From NCBI GenBank assembly GCA_963930655.1, contig OZ005604.1:1188001-1252000 (forward strand): 64,000 nt of DNA. Reading direction: 5' to 3'. The notes under the pieces are model-generated. The model made no database searches. It was given only the letters and a program-made list of their open reading frames with translations, and was not told where the DNA came from. Every line of letters starts with the position of its first letter. The stretch's first letter is position 1. Below are positions 48,396 through 60,300 of the stretch, piece by piece. Source of the stretch: Myrica gale (Eukaryota; Streptophyta; Magnoliopsida; Fagales; Myricaceae). Position numbers and translations under genes: made by a program.

Positions 48396-51300
48396 ATGAG
48401 AGCACTTTCTCGTCCTCATCCTCCGCACCTTATCGTAGCGGCCACTCTCCTTCTGGTCCTCCTCCAAGGCTCCACCGCCGCCGACGGCGGAGGTTTCGGC
48501 GCGGACTACTCCAAGCTCTCGGTGATCATAATCCCCGGCTTCGCCTCCACGCAGCTCAGAGCCTGGTCCATGCTCAACTGCCCCTACTCCCCACTCAACT
48601 TCAACCCGCTCGACTTGGTTTGGCTCGACACAACCAAAGTAAGTTTATGCTACTCAGGATTTTCTCCCTCTTCTCCGAGAAATTTTTACGTTTGGAAATT
48701 CGCCTGGTTTAGCATTTTCATTAGTGAATTTCGTAGCATTGTACTGTTGTACCGGTTTGACTATCGTTTGGTTGGAGGAGCTAGAACAATGTGTTTGCGC
48801 GCCTATTCTTTGGAGGTCGGTTATGAGAGTCCTGTTTTGAAATGCGCTCTGTACGACATGTTGTATCATGATTTTGTTGAGTTGATGAGGAGTTAATCGA
48901 AAAAGTATGTTCCAAAGAATGCAGAAAATAAGAGAGCAATGCTGATGCGGTTGATAATGACCTGAAATAGTCCTATTGAGATCCATAATCTGAGAGTATC
49001 GTTGACATTTGGCTGCAGCTTCTTTCTGCTGTCAACTGTTGGCTTAAGTGCATGTGGCTAGATCCCTACAATCAAACAGATCATCCAGAATGCAAGTCTC
49101 GACCCGATAGTGGTCTCTCTGCGATCACTGAACTTGATCCCGGTTATATAACAGGTCATGTGTTCAAATTCTATTGCATAATTTTCTTCATTTGGATCTA
49201 CGCATGATATTTTGGTCGTAGTTTGCTTTGCTTCTGGTGGTGCAGTATGCTTGATTAAAATTTGTCGCTTTTTGCTCTGCAGGTCCTCTCTCCTCTGTGT
49301 GGAAAGATTGGATCAAGTGGTGTATTGAATTTGGTATAGAGGCCAACGCAGTCATCGCTGCTCCATATGATTGGAGATTGTCACCTTCAATGCTTGAGGA
49401 GCGAGACCTTTACTTTCACAGGCTAAAGTTTGTACATATCCTAAATATCTTTACTGCCTAGTGCCTACTATTATGACTTGCTATGATCCATGTATCTAGA
49501 GGATTGCCCGTGTACAAATTACCTGTCCCACCTCCCCACCAAAGAGAAATAAGAAATAAAGAAGTAAAGAAAAGAAAATTCACTTTCTAGTTTGTCTTCT
49601 AGTTGGCTTCTGGAAAGCATTCAGCCTAATAAACGGTCCGGTCACTTTCTTTCTCCCATCCTTTGAGTCTTTAACTATTTTACCTGGATACCTTTTGGTT
49701 AGCCAGATTGACATAAGTTAAGATGTTTAGATGGTTTCTACAGAGATGAGTCCTTTTTCTCTCTCGGCGCTCTGGTTTTTCGGTGGTCATCGTCCCTGTT
49801 TCTAGTCTCGGCTAGCCTTTCCGCCTCTGTGTTCTAGCTGTCGGATAATTTTGTTTTCGTGGTCTTTCATTATGGCTTTTTTCCGTAGTCTGATGATTGA
49901 GGCAAAGACTTTTTCGTTCTCTGTTAGTATGTCTGGTATGGTTATGCTCTCTGAAAAGCATAGAAAGTCTCAAAACTCCATCCGTTTCGGTAGATACGGA
50001 GTGGTGTGGCTAGCGAATCTTTTTGGTAAACTGGTGGAGTCCATTGAAGATAGAGTGTTCTCGGAGAGATTCAATGAACCACCGCGTGCATTTTTAGCGC
50101 AATGCTGCTCGAACCCATGTGGTCGATACGTGGCTATCGCAGAATTTGGAGAGAGACGCCGCAAGGGGGCTGTGATGATTCCGGAAGGAAGTTCGAGTGA
50201 AGGATGGAAGGCGTTTGTCATGTCGTGTGAAGAAGTTATCTCGGCCATCGGCGTTCTCCGGCGGAGGTCGAAGGGGCCTGTGGCTTCTTTGGTCAGCAAA
50301 GATATATCCTATGCCGATATGGCCAAGAGCAGCATGCCGGATTCGAAAGCAGTGGGGAGGACGAAGGCCAGTAGAGTGCCGGTTGACGTGGGCGACATGC
50401 AAAGGCTTGCGTTTGTTGGGTGTCCCTTGGAATCGCATGCCACGCCTGGAGGGAGGCTGGTTATTCCCGAGGGTCTTGATTGTTCTGGGACTCCTGATTT
50501 GGCGGCTGGGTCTGACACTGCCGTGTGGGACCATCTTTTGCGACTGAAGGCTGAGGTGGATGGCCTCATTTGCTTAAGCGGTGATCGCAGGCTTTTGCGT
50601 TTGCAAAAAGGCCCAATGTGGACTTAGTTTGTCAGGTGTATAGTTTTTATTTGGTGGCCTGGGATGTTGTGGACGTGGCCCATAAGTCGTGGGCGTCTTC
50701 TAGTGCGCAGGATGGTTTGGTGCCTGACCCAGCTCTGGGTAAGTGTGATGCAACCCATTCTTTATTGAGAAGGCTCGAGAAGTTGTCGTTCGTTGAAGTA
50801 GGGGGGTTCGAGTGGGCTTGGGGCTGGGCCGGTTCAGGGGTCTCTTTCGATAGGGGATGCTGGGGTAAGCACGGAGGTTTCGAGCGGGTCTTTGGACCCG
50901 AGTGTTTTTTTGGCCTCTCAGGCCCTCGCTCCGGCAGTGGTTTCTGTCCCTCAGCTCAGGGAGGCGGCGTCGCCGTCGTCTGGGGTGGTTCTGGGTCTGG
51001 TAGGTATTCTGCCGGCATCGGTCGATTCTGCTGTCTCTGGCCTAGTCTCATATGGACTACAGAGCTCCGATCTGACGGCAGTTCTTGCTCTTCCGCCTCT
51101 GGAGGCTGGAGCGTCCTCGTCTGGGATGGCCGTTGGTTCGGCCGAAGCTTTTCCGGCGTCGGCTATTTCCTCGGGTTGCTGCCAGGCTTTGCTTGTCTCG
51201 CAATCTACACGGTTCTCTATGGAGGACGGTCATCAGTCCTCTGGGTCAGGGGCTTCTAAGGAGGAGAGTGCGCCACTGGCTCGTGACTGTGCCGTGGCTT

Positions 51301-54300
51301 CCCGGGGGAGTGGCAATCCTGATTTCATCGTGAAGGAGGGCGGAGGCAGCAGTTCTTCTGCTCCTTTCCATGGGGGAGAGGCTCTCGTTTGTGTGGATAG
51401 TGCTGTTGATGGGTTTGGGGCAACACCTTTGGCAGTGTATTCTCCTTTGGAGGGGCAGGAGGATTGTTATCCGATGTTTTCTTCGTCGGCCTGGGTGTTG
51501 GATATGGTTCCTTCCTTCAAAGACTTAGTTGGTCTCTCTTGTGAAGGTCACGAGCGTGAGCTGATGACGCTCTTTGCCACTCTCGAGAAGGATAGGGGGA
51601 ACGACGGGGTCGTTACTCCTGGCAAATCAGGTGGCGAGTTCTTGAGGGAGCTGAAGGGGTTGCAGTCATCCGTTAATTATGATGGGAAGAAGTTTGAGTC
51701 TAGGAAGGGTCGCAAGGAAGGGAGGGTTTCGATCGATTCTGAATGAAGCCTAGAATTTTGAGTTAGAATGTGAGGGGGCTGAACGATGGCCAAAAGCGGA
51801 GTGGGATGAGAAATTTGTTGAGGGGATGGAAACCAGATTTAGTTTGTTTTCAGGAAACTAAGGTGGGGCTAGTCTCGCGAGCTTTTATCCGAAGTTTGTG
51901 GGGGGGGAGGAATCATGTGGGCTGGTGTAATCCTGCGGCGGATGGTGCTTCGGGCGGGATTTTGATTTTGTAGGATACTCGGACTCTAGAGATGGTGAAA
52001 TCTTGCGAGGGCTGTTTTTCTCTTTCGGTGTTTTTTAGGAATGTTGAGGATGGGGTCCAGTGGGCGTTTTTTGGGGTGTATGGCCCCAACGATGATAGTC
52101 GACGTCGGTCGCTTTGAGAGGAGTTATCCGGTGTCTTTGCTTGGTGGAATCTTCCTTGGTGCATTGGGGGTGACTTCAATGTCACGCGCTATCCTAGCGA
52201 GCGGGTGGGCAATGGAGGCTTTGGGGTTGCTATGATGGAGTTTTCTGACTTTATTTTAGAAAATGGTTTGTTGGATTTGCCATTGTTGGGAGGGTCTTTT
52301 ACTTGGTCAAATAATAGAACTTGGTCTCGCATTGACCATTTCCTTCTTAGTCCTTGTTGGGAACTCTTGTACCCTGAGGTTACCCGGAAGAGACTACCTC
52401 GCCTCTTTTCTGATCACTTCCCTATTCTTTTGGAAAGTGGCAGATTCGGAGGTGGGAAGAAACCCTTCCGGTTTGAAAATATGTGGCTTAAGGTGGAGGG
52501 TTTTGTGGAGAAGGTGCGGGAGTGGTGGAATTCCTATGCTTTCTCGGGATCAGCAAGTTTTATCCTTGATTCCAAGCTGAAGGCCCTGAAGAAGGATCTG
52601 AAACGGTGGAATCAAGAGGTCTTTGGGGATCAGAATTTTCGGAAATCTGCGTTGTTGGCTGAGTTGGCCACGTTGGATAGGTTGGATGAGGAAGGTCACC
52701 TTGATGAGGTGGGCAACGGGAGGAAGGTTGAAGTGTCTCGGGAGCTGAATCTTCTAATTGACATGGAGGAGACTTCATGGCGGCAAAAATCGAGGGCTCT
52801 ATGGCTGAAAGAAGGGGATCGATGTACGAAGTTCTTTCATAGAGTGGCCAATTCCAATAGAAGGTATAATTCCATTTCGAGATTGGAGATTGAGGGGGAG
52901 ACGGTTGAGGACCCTGCGAGGATATCATAGACGATTGTTGACTTCTATAGCTCCTTGTATAAGGAACATTTCTCGTGGCGTCCTCGATTGGAGAATTTAG
53001 AGTTTGCCATTATTTCAGGGGACGATGCGGCTTGGATGGAGCGACCCTTCGATGAGGAGGAAGTTAAGGGGGCGGTTCAGAACCTCCATGGGGATAAGGC
53101 TTCGGGCCCTGATGGCTTCTCCTTAGCGTTCTACCGCTCTTGTTGGGAGGTGGTTAAGGGAGACATTCTCTCCATGTTCAATGAGTTTGCTAAGGAGGGC
53201 AAATTTGTTCGTAGTATGAATGCCACTTTTCTTGTTCTTATCCCTAAGAAACCCGAAGCGGTCGATTTGAAGGACTTTCGTCCTATAAGCTTAGTTGGGG
53301 GAGTTTACAAGATTTTGGCGAAAGTGCTAGCTAACCGGTTGAAGCATTTATTGGATAAGATCATTTCCCCTTCCCAGAATGCCTTCGTGAAAGGTAGACA
53401 GATTTTAGATCCGGTGTTGATTGCTAGCGAGTGTATTGATTCAAGAGTTCGGTCTAATGTGCCTGGAATGTTATGTAAGTTGGATGTTCAGAAAGCCTAT
53501 GACCATGTCAATTGGAAGTTCCTTTTGTATATGTTGAGGAGATGTGGTTTTGGGGAGCGTTGGTGTAGGTGGATTGAGTTTTGCGTTTCTACGGTTCGTT
53601 TTTCGGTGATGGTGAATGGATCCCCTGAAGGTTTCTTCGGGGGCTCTAGGGGTTTGCGTCAAGGTGACCCGCTTTCTCCCTTTTTGTTTGTGCTAATTAT
53701 GGAAGCTTTTAGTAGAATGTTGAATCAAGTGGTGGCGAGGGGGTTCCTTGTGGGGTTTGAGGTTGGTGGTAGGGGGAGGCGGCATGAGTATTTCGCACCT
53801 TTTGTTTGCTGATGACACCTTAATTTTTTGTGGGGAGGAGGAGAGTCAGCTTCGTCATCTTCGCTGCTTATTACTTTGCTTTGAGGCGGTTTCGGGGTTG
53901 AAAGTTAATCTCTCCAAAACTGAAGTCATCCTTGTCGGGGGTGTGGGTAATGTTCAGGAGTTGGCTGCTATTTTGGGGTGCAGGGTGTCTTCGCTGCCTA
54001 CCACCTATCTTGGGCTATCTTTGGGTGCGCGTTTTAAGTGTAGGTCAATCTGGGATGGAATTATTGAGAGAACTGAACGGAGGTTAGCCGGCTGGAAGCG
54101 TGGATACCTTTCTAAGGGTGGTCGACTCACGTTGATCAAGTCTACTCTCTCTAGCCTCCCAACCTATTTTCTGTCTCTCTTTCCTCTTCCTTTGGGGGTT
54201 GCCAGCAGGTTGGAAAAAATCCAACGGACTTTTTTGTGGGGAGGGGATGGAGGCTTGACCAAGTTTCATCTTGTTAGATGGGAGAAGGTTTGTTCTCCAA

Positions 54301-57300
54301 TCAGCAATGGAGGGCTGGGTGTTAGAAGACTCCACGAGTTCAACAAAGCTTTATTGGGCAAGTGGTTGTGGCGTTTTGCCGTGGAGAGGGATAGTCTATG
54401 GCGAGTTGTTATTGAGGCTAAGTATGGTTGTGTTCTGGGCGGTTGGCGAACCAATGAGATCCATGGTTGCTGTGGTGTGAGTCTGTGGAAGCACATTAGC
54501 AATGGTTGGTCCTACTTTTTTGGGCACATTCGTTTCTTGGTGGGTTGTGGTCTTTGAGTGAGGTTGTGGCATGATCTTTGGTGTGGTGATAGGCCTTTGA
54601 AGTTGGCTTTCCCTCTTTTGTTCTCTCTTTCTAGGCACAAGGAAGCGTTGGTTGCGGATTGTTTGGAGGGCGACTCTGGTTTTGGGGTGTGGCACATTCA
54701 GTTCACTCGAACCGCCAATGATTGGGAGCTTGACGCATTTTCTGCTTTCTATTCTCAGTTGTACTCTTTGAACCTTAGGAGAAGGGATGATGACAAGATG
54801 TTGTGACAGGGAGCTAAGAATGGGGTCTTTTCGGTTAAGTCGTTGTACGAGCTCTTTGTTGAGAGTCCTGGCGTGGTTTTTCCGTGGAGGCAGATTTGGC
54901 TGCCGGCTGTCCCACCTCGTGTTTCGTTCTTTGTGTGGGAAGCGGTTCATGGGAAGATCTTAACCATTGACAATTTACGAAGAAGAGGATTCTGTGTAGC
55001 TAATTGGTGTTTTCTTTGTAAGAACGCAGGGGAGTCTGTGAATCATGTGCTTCTTCATTGTTTGGTCGCTAGAGAGTTGTGGCTGCACGTTCTTGGTATT
55101 GTCAACTATCCTTGGGTGATGCCTATGAGGGTGGGTGGGGTGTTGAAGTGTTGTAAGAGGAAGTTCCATAATCCTATGGCGGTGGCTGTGTGGAATTTGA
55201 TTCTTTTATGCATATAGTGGAGTTTATGGAGGGAAAGGAATGGCAGATGCTTTGACGACGTGGGGCTGTCCTTAGTTAGTTTGAAAGGGAATCTGTTGCA
55301 GACTTTGTTTCTGTGGGTTAATGGGGTGTTGGGTGTTCCTTTTGTTGACTTCAGTGACTTTCTTAGTTTCCTTGCTTGCTTATTGTAGTCGGTTCAGTAC
55401 AGCCTTTGTACTGCTCCGTTTCTTTCTTTTTTTCTATCAATAAAGCTTTCCTTACTTATCAAAAAAAAAAAGATGGTTTCTACAATTCAATGTCCATGTC
55501 TCACTGAGTTTCATAAACAAAACAGTATGCCCTTTCTACTCTGCAGTTTAATTTTCCGCGGAAGGAAAGTTGATGCAAAGTAAGAATACCTCGTCTTTGC
55601 ATGATATAGGAAGTTGGAAAAGCAACTTTGTATGTATGTTTTTCAATCATATTCTAATAGTTTTTGTCTAAGTTTCGATGTCTAAATGTTTTCGTTCCCC
55701 ACATCTTTTGCTTTCAATAAGTCCTGATATACAGTTGTCAGACAGCTTATGCAAAATTGACATTTTTCAGTTGCCTTTCCTCGGTGTCTGTCAATTGGAA
55801 TCAACAAGTTTATATGTGGACTTTCGTATCTCAATCTCATGGAGATTTTTAAGATTTTGACTTCTCAATGGTCTGAGAGTGGAGAACTAGAATAATGGAT
55901 TTTTAACCAATGCCAAGCACATAATCATGGATAAAAAATAAAATCCTATTACAAAAGAAACAATCATTTATGCATTTGACAATGTTGGAAAGTTGTTATC
56001 TTTTTTTCCACGTTCATGCATAGACAAGCATGCTGATGCATGCACGCTCATTTATGGATGTGCTTAGCTAAGTATTTTTTTGGGAGATGTTAATGAATAC
56101 CACTAATTCTCAAATGGAAAAAATAGTGAAGTTACAATTTATTTTTGGCACTTTTCAAATAGTGTTGGTTACTTTGTAGGTTGATGTTTGAGACTGCTCA
56201 TAAACTCCGTGGAGGTCCATCGCTTGTCTTTGCCCATTCACTGGGTAACAATGTGTTTCGGTATTTTTTGGAGTGGTTAAAGCTAGAAATTGCACCAAAA
56301 CAGTATATGCAGTGGCTCGACAAACACATTCATGCCTATTTCGCTGTTGGTAAAATTATCTTGAACCAAATTCCATCTACTTTAAGAGTCTGGATGCTTC
56401 AGATGGTCATATTGATTTGTACATGATGTTTCATTTCTTGATTAGGAGCTCCTCTTCTCGGTTCTATTGAGACAGTAAAAGCAACACTTTCTGGACAGAC
56501 ATTTGGTCTTCCTATTTCTGAGGTTACCTCTTTGCTCCTTTTAAATTAGTATTTTATTAGTCTTATCTCTTCTATAGTTGAGTTACTGCTCATTGCATCA
56601 TGTGTAAAATACAAGTTCCTCTAATGCCATTTAAAAAGTTAAATTTACATAACAATTTTTTCAATAGTGCAATATCCTCTAAAGCTATTTTAAAGCCTAA
56701 ATCAAGTAGCAATATTTTCCAATAGCCTAAGTAACTCAATTTACTGAACTATTCTTCTTGGTGAAATGGAGACAGCAAAAGCAACATCGTCTATGTGCTT
56801 CTTCTTTTTTGGATACCATATTGGACCAGGACACCTGTTCTAATACATGCTTATCTTATTTAATGCCAAGGTATCAGGGGACGGCTAGATTGTTGTCAAA
56901 TTCATTTGCTTCTTCGTTATGGATGATGCCCTTTTCAAAGTATTGTAGGGCAGATAACGCATACGCCAAGCATTTTTCTGGGATGAGCAGGCATGGTCAT
57001 CAAACATATCATTGTGAAGACCAGGAATTCAGGTCGAAATTTTCTGGTTTCCCCACAAACATAATCAATATTGAACTTCCTTCAATACGTGGTAAGACTT
57101 TTGAGACTGATACATATATTATTGAGATAGTATGTTTGTTATTGTCACATGCTTCTTGCATCTTTTTCTAGCAGGATTGGAGGCCTATCCATCAGTTGCA
57201 GAAATAACTCAGACCAACTTGTCTACCATGGAATGTGGACTGCCTACCCAGTTATCCTTCTCCGCTCGTGAAATCGCAGATGGTACCTTTTTCAAAGCAA

Positions 57301-60300
57301 CAGAGGATTATGATCCAGATAGCAAGAGGCTCTTATACCAATTAGAGAAGTGGGTATTGTCTTAATAATCCCCACCATGGCCTTCTTGACATGATATGTG
57401 GACTTTCTACCCAGAATGCCAAATTATTATGACTCTTTCAGATTTTCTGCCCTGTAAGGGGTTGATTGACAAAAATTAAACCACCCTGGGTGAAGATTTT
57501 TAGTACCTTGACTTTCCATTTAAAAAATGTGCTTGGTGGCAGCTGCAGCTTAATATGTGTCTATGATTTTAGGTGTGTGTCTGCTGGATAATAAGTGTTT
57601 TGTGTTAAATCATTACAAAACATCTGATTGTGTTTCTTGTTTGATTTTATATGGTCCTGCAACAAGGTTGGCATGGTGTACAACTTATCACAAAAAGAGC
57701 TTGTCATAACTTGTGTGGCTATTGGACTGAGATAGAGATAGGTTACCATTGAGCTAGGGTATGCACACTCCTAGACAGGCATGCACTTTTGCTGATGTCC
57801 TTAAACTCGCTGTATCGTAATCGGTTATAAGCAGTAACTGATTCATACATAGTAAATGCTTTGCTAATCAAAATTTCTACTGCAAGATTGTTTTTCCCTT
57901 CTCGCTTTTTTTCTTCTTCCTTTTTTGTACTTTTCAAGCATACATGGTGATTTCTGGTTCTATTTTCAACAGCCTGTGTTTTTAATGATGTGTATTTCAG
58001 GTCATATCATGGTGATCCCGTTTTAAATCCTCTTACACCTTTGGACAGACCCCCTATAAAAAATATCTTTTGTATCTACGGAATAGATTCGAAGACGGAG
58101 GTAAAATTGTCTTCTTCATGACAGATGCGTCTATATTTCTATAATCTTACTTACCCTTCATATACTACTGAAATTGTTTGATGAACATGTGTTTGCCTTT
58201 ATACCTGAGATAGTGTGTGATTGCATCAGAAATTTCCTGGTAATTCCTTTATTCGGTGTTATTTTATCTCCACATTGTTTTAAATCAGTTTTAGTAATTT
58301 TCTGGAGAGCTAATAGGTTATATGCAGCCCTTAATATTTCTATCTTATTTCTAGGGGTTTGTTGGTGCCTGTTCTACCTTTAGCTGGTAACCATGTTAGT
58401 GAATGATAGTGTTGGTATCTTGGAAATGCAAAACAGGTTGGTTATTATTTTGCACCAAGTGGCAAGCCTTACCCTGATAATTGGATCATTACAGATATCA
58501 TCTTTGAAGTTGAAGGATCTCTGTTCTCAAGGTAAGTGCCATTCATATTATGTTTATAATCGTAGTGGACTAGTATATTTTGTGGCAAGAAGTCTTATAA
58601 AAAGAAAAAAAAAATATTTTGTGTCAAGAAGTAAAAGTATTCGCATAAGAGTTACTGAGAATTTTTGTCATATTCGATTATATTTTAAAAGAAAAGGCTC
58701 ATTTAATTATCTAGAGTTCTCTCTCTCTCTCTCTCTCTGATTGCATTTTGGTGTATTTTCTTTTCATTTGTTGAAAACCTATGTTCCTGTATGTCAGGTC
58801 TATTACTTGTAGCATCTGATAACTTCAGAACTAGTGATTCTTTGCCAAGACTATAAAATTAAGCAAACTATTCTCCTGTTGGCAATTTGACTGCTATATA
58901 TTGTCCTTGCAGGGAGCTATGACTTGAAAAACCTCCTTTTGTTCTTCTTTGTAAAGAGGAATCTTGCCCTATTTCTGTAAGAATCCAAATTTCCACTCAC
59001 AATCCATGTGGAAGCTTGCTGCATAACGACAGTTTGGATTACTTTGTCTTTTAGAGACAAAAGTAAACTTATCAGAAAGACTTAAACTAATCAGAAAAGC
59101 GAACTTTTTTTTTGTATGCAATCATTACATTTAGCAATCTGCTCAACAGTATCCTTGATGCTTGGTCCCCCTCAGATTAAGTTATTGGCCTTGCCCCTGA
59201 ATTTGCACCATTTGCCGTTCTGTGCATGTAATGAGAAGAAAATGATTTTTCTCAGAAAGTTCAATTTAATCAATTCCTGCTTAAGGTCGCTTTCTTCAGC
59301 ATTTGTTTACCTCATGTCATGCTATCTGTTTTCTTAGCTAAGCTTTTCATGAGTGGTCTAAAAAAATTTTTGTTGGGCTCCTTGTATGTGGATTTGAACT
59401 CCAGAGAGTATGATGATTTTTGGTTTTTGTTTACTCTGCTGTAGAAAGATGTGTAATTAGAAAATTGATCTTTCTGGTTGAATTGGTAGTAGTAACCAAT
59501 ATGCTGATTTTATAGTCTGCTGCTAGGTTGTTGGCTGTCTTTTTCATAGGCTTGGTCAAACCTTATCTTGTGGATGTGTGTTTTTTCTGGTGATCTTTGC
59601 TACATTTTTAGTGCAGCTCCATCGTGCACAATTTGTTGTCCCTTGGTGCATGCATTAACTCATCCTTTAATTACTTAATTGTCCCTGCTTCATCTCCATG
59701 CCTGTTTTGCTGACTAAATGGGTGATATTACCCATTGGCTTCATTTTTGCAAGCCTAATTCTCATTGTTTCGCCTTTCTAGCACCTTCAAAAAAAGCATA
59801 GTGTATGTTTTGTAGTTCTGTCAAACAATCCTTAGGATAAAGTGAAGGTTGGGATTATGTCAATGGATAAGTGTTTCAGTCTCTTTGTAAACAGTAACAG
59901 ATACGTTCGAAACATTCATGCAGGTCCGGGGATCTGGTTGAAGGGAATCCAGGAGCTGCAAGTGGGGATGATACAGTAAGCTGAAGAAATATCTGTAGCT
60001 GTGGTTTTGTATTATAGAACTTGTATAGATAGAAAATATACCCAGATTCCCACATTCCGTCTTTTACTATTTGGAATTGCATACAATTACTCTAGCTTCC
60101 TAAAAAATTAACATAGCTGTTTACAGGTACCATACCATTCCCTCTCTTGGTGCAAGAATTGGCTAGGCTCAAAAGTGAACATAACAAGGGCTCCTCAGGT
60201 ATTCCTAGTCAGTGCATGTGCAAGTGCATCAAGTTATGGAACTGCATTATAGTATGCATTCTTCTATGCATTGTGTACACAATTGCCTTATATGTATGCA

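Larger units (their letters stand above)
49743..55470 (+). mobile_element. Full-length LINE (L1-type) in PSAT1 intron 3, inactive
   Basis: A 5728-bp insert in the same orientation as PSAT1, flanked by the perfect 14-bp duplication AGATGGTTTCTACA (49729-49742 and 55471-55484). It ends in CAATAAAGC..., then a run of A at 55461-55470, as expected for target-primed reverse transcription. It contains ORF1 and ORF2 with endonuclease, reverse transcriptase and zinc-knuckle regions. Without it intron 3 would be about 1 kb. Both frames are broken, so it cannot move by itself. Confidence 0.96.

Noticed and set aside
48654..48896. Extension of PSAT1 exon 1 by read-through to 48896
   Set aside because: The GTAAGT donor at 48639 and phase-0 joining to LLSAVNCW at 49019 give the family sequence; the read-through part is intron.
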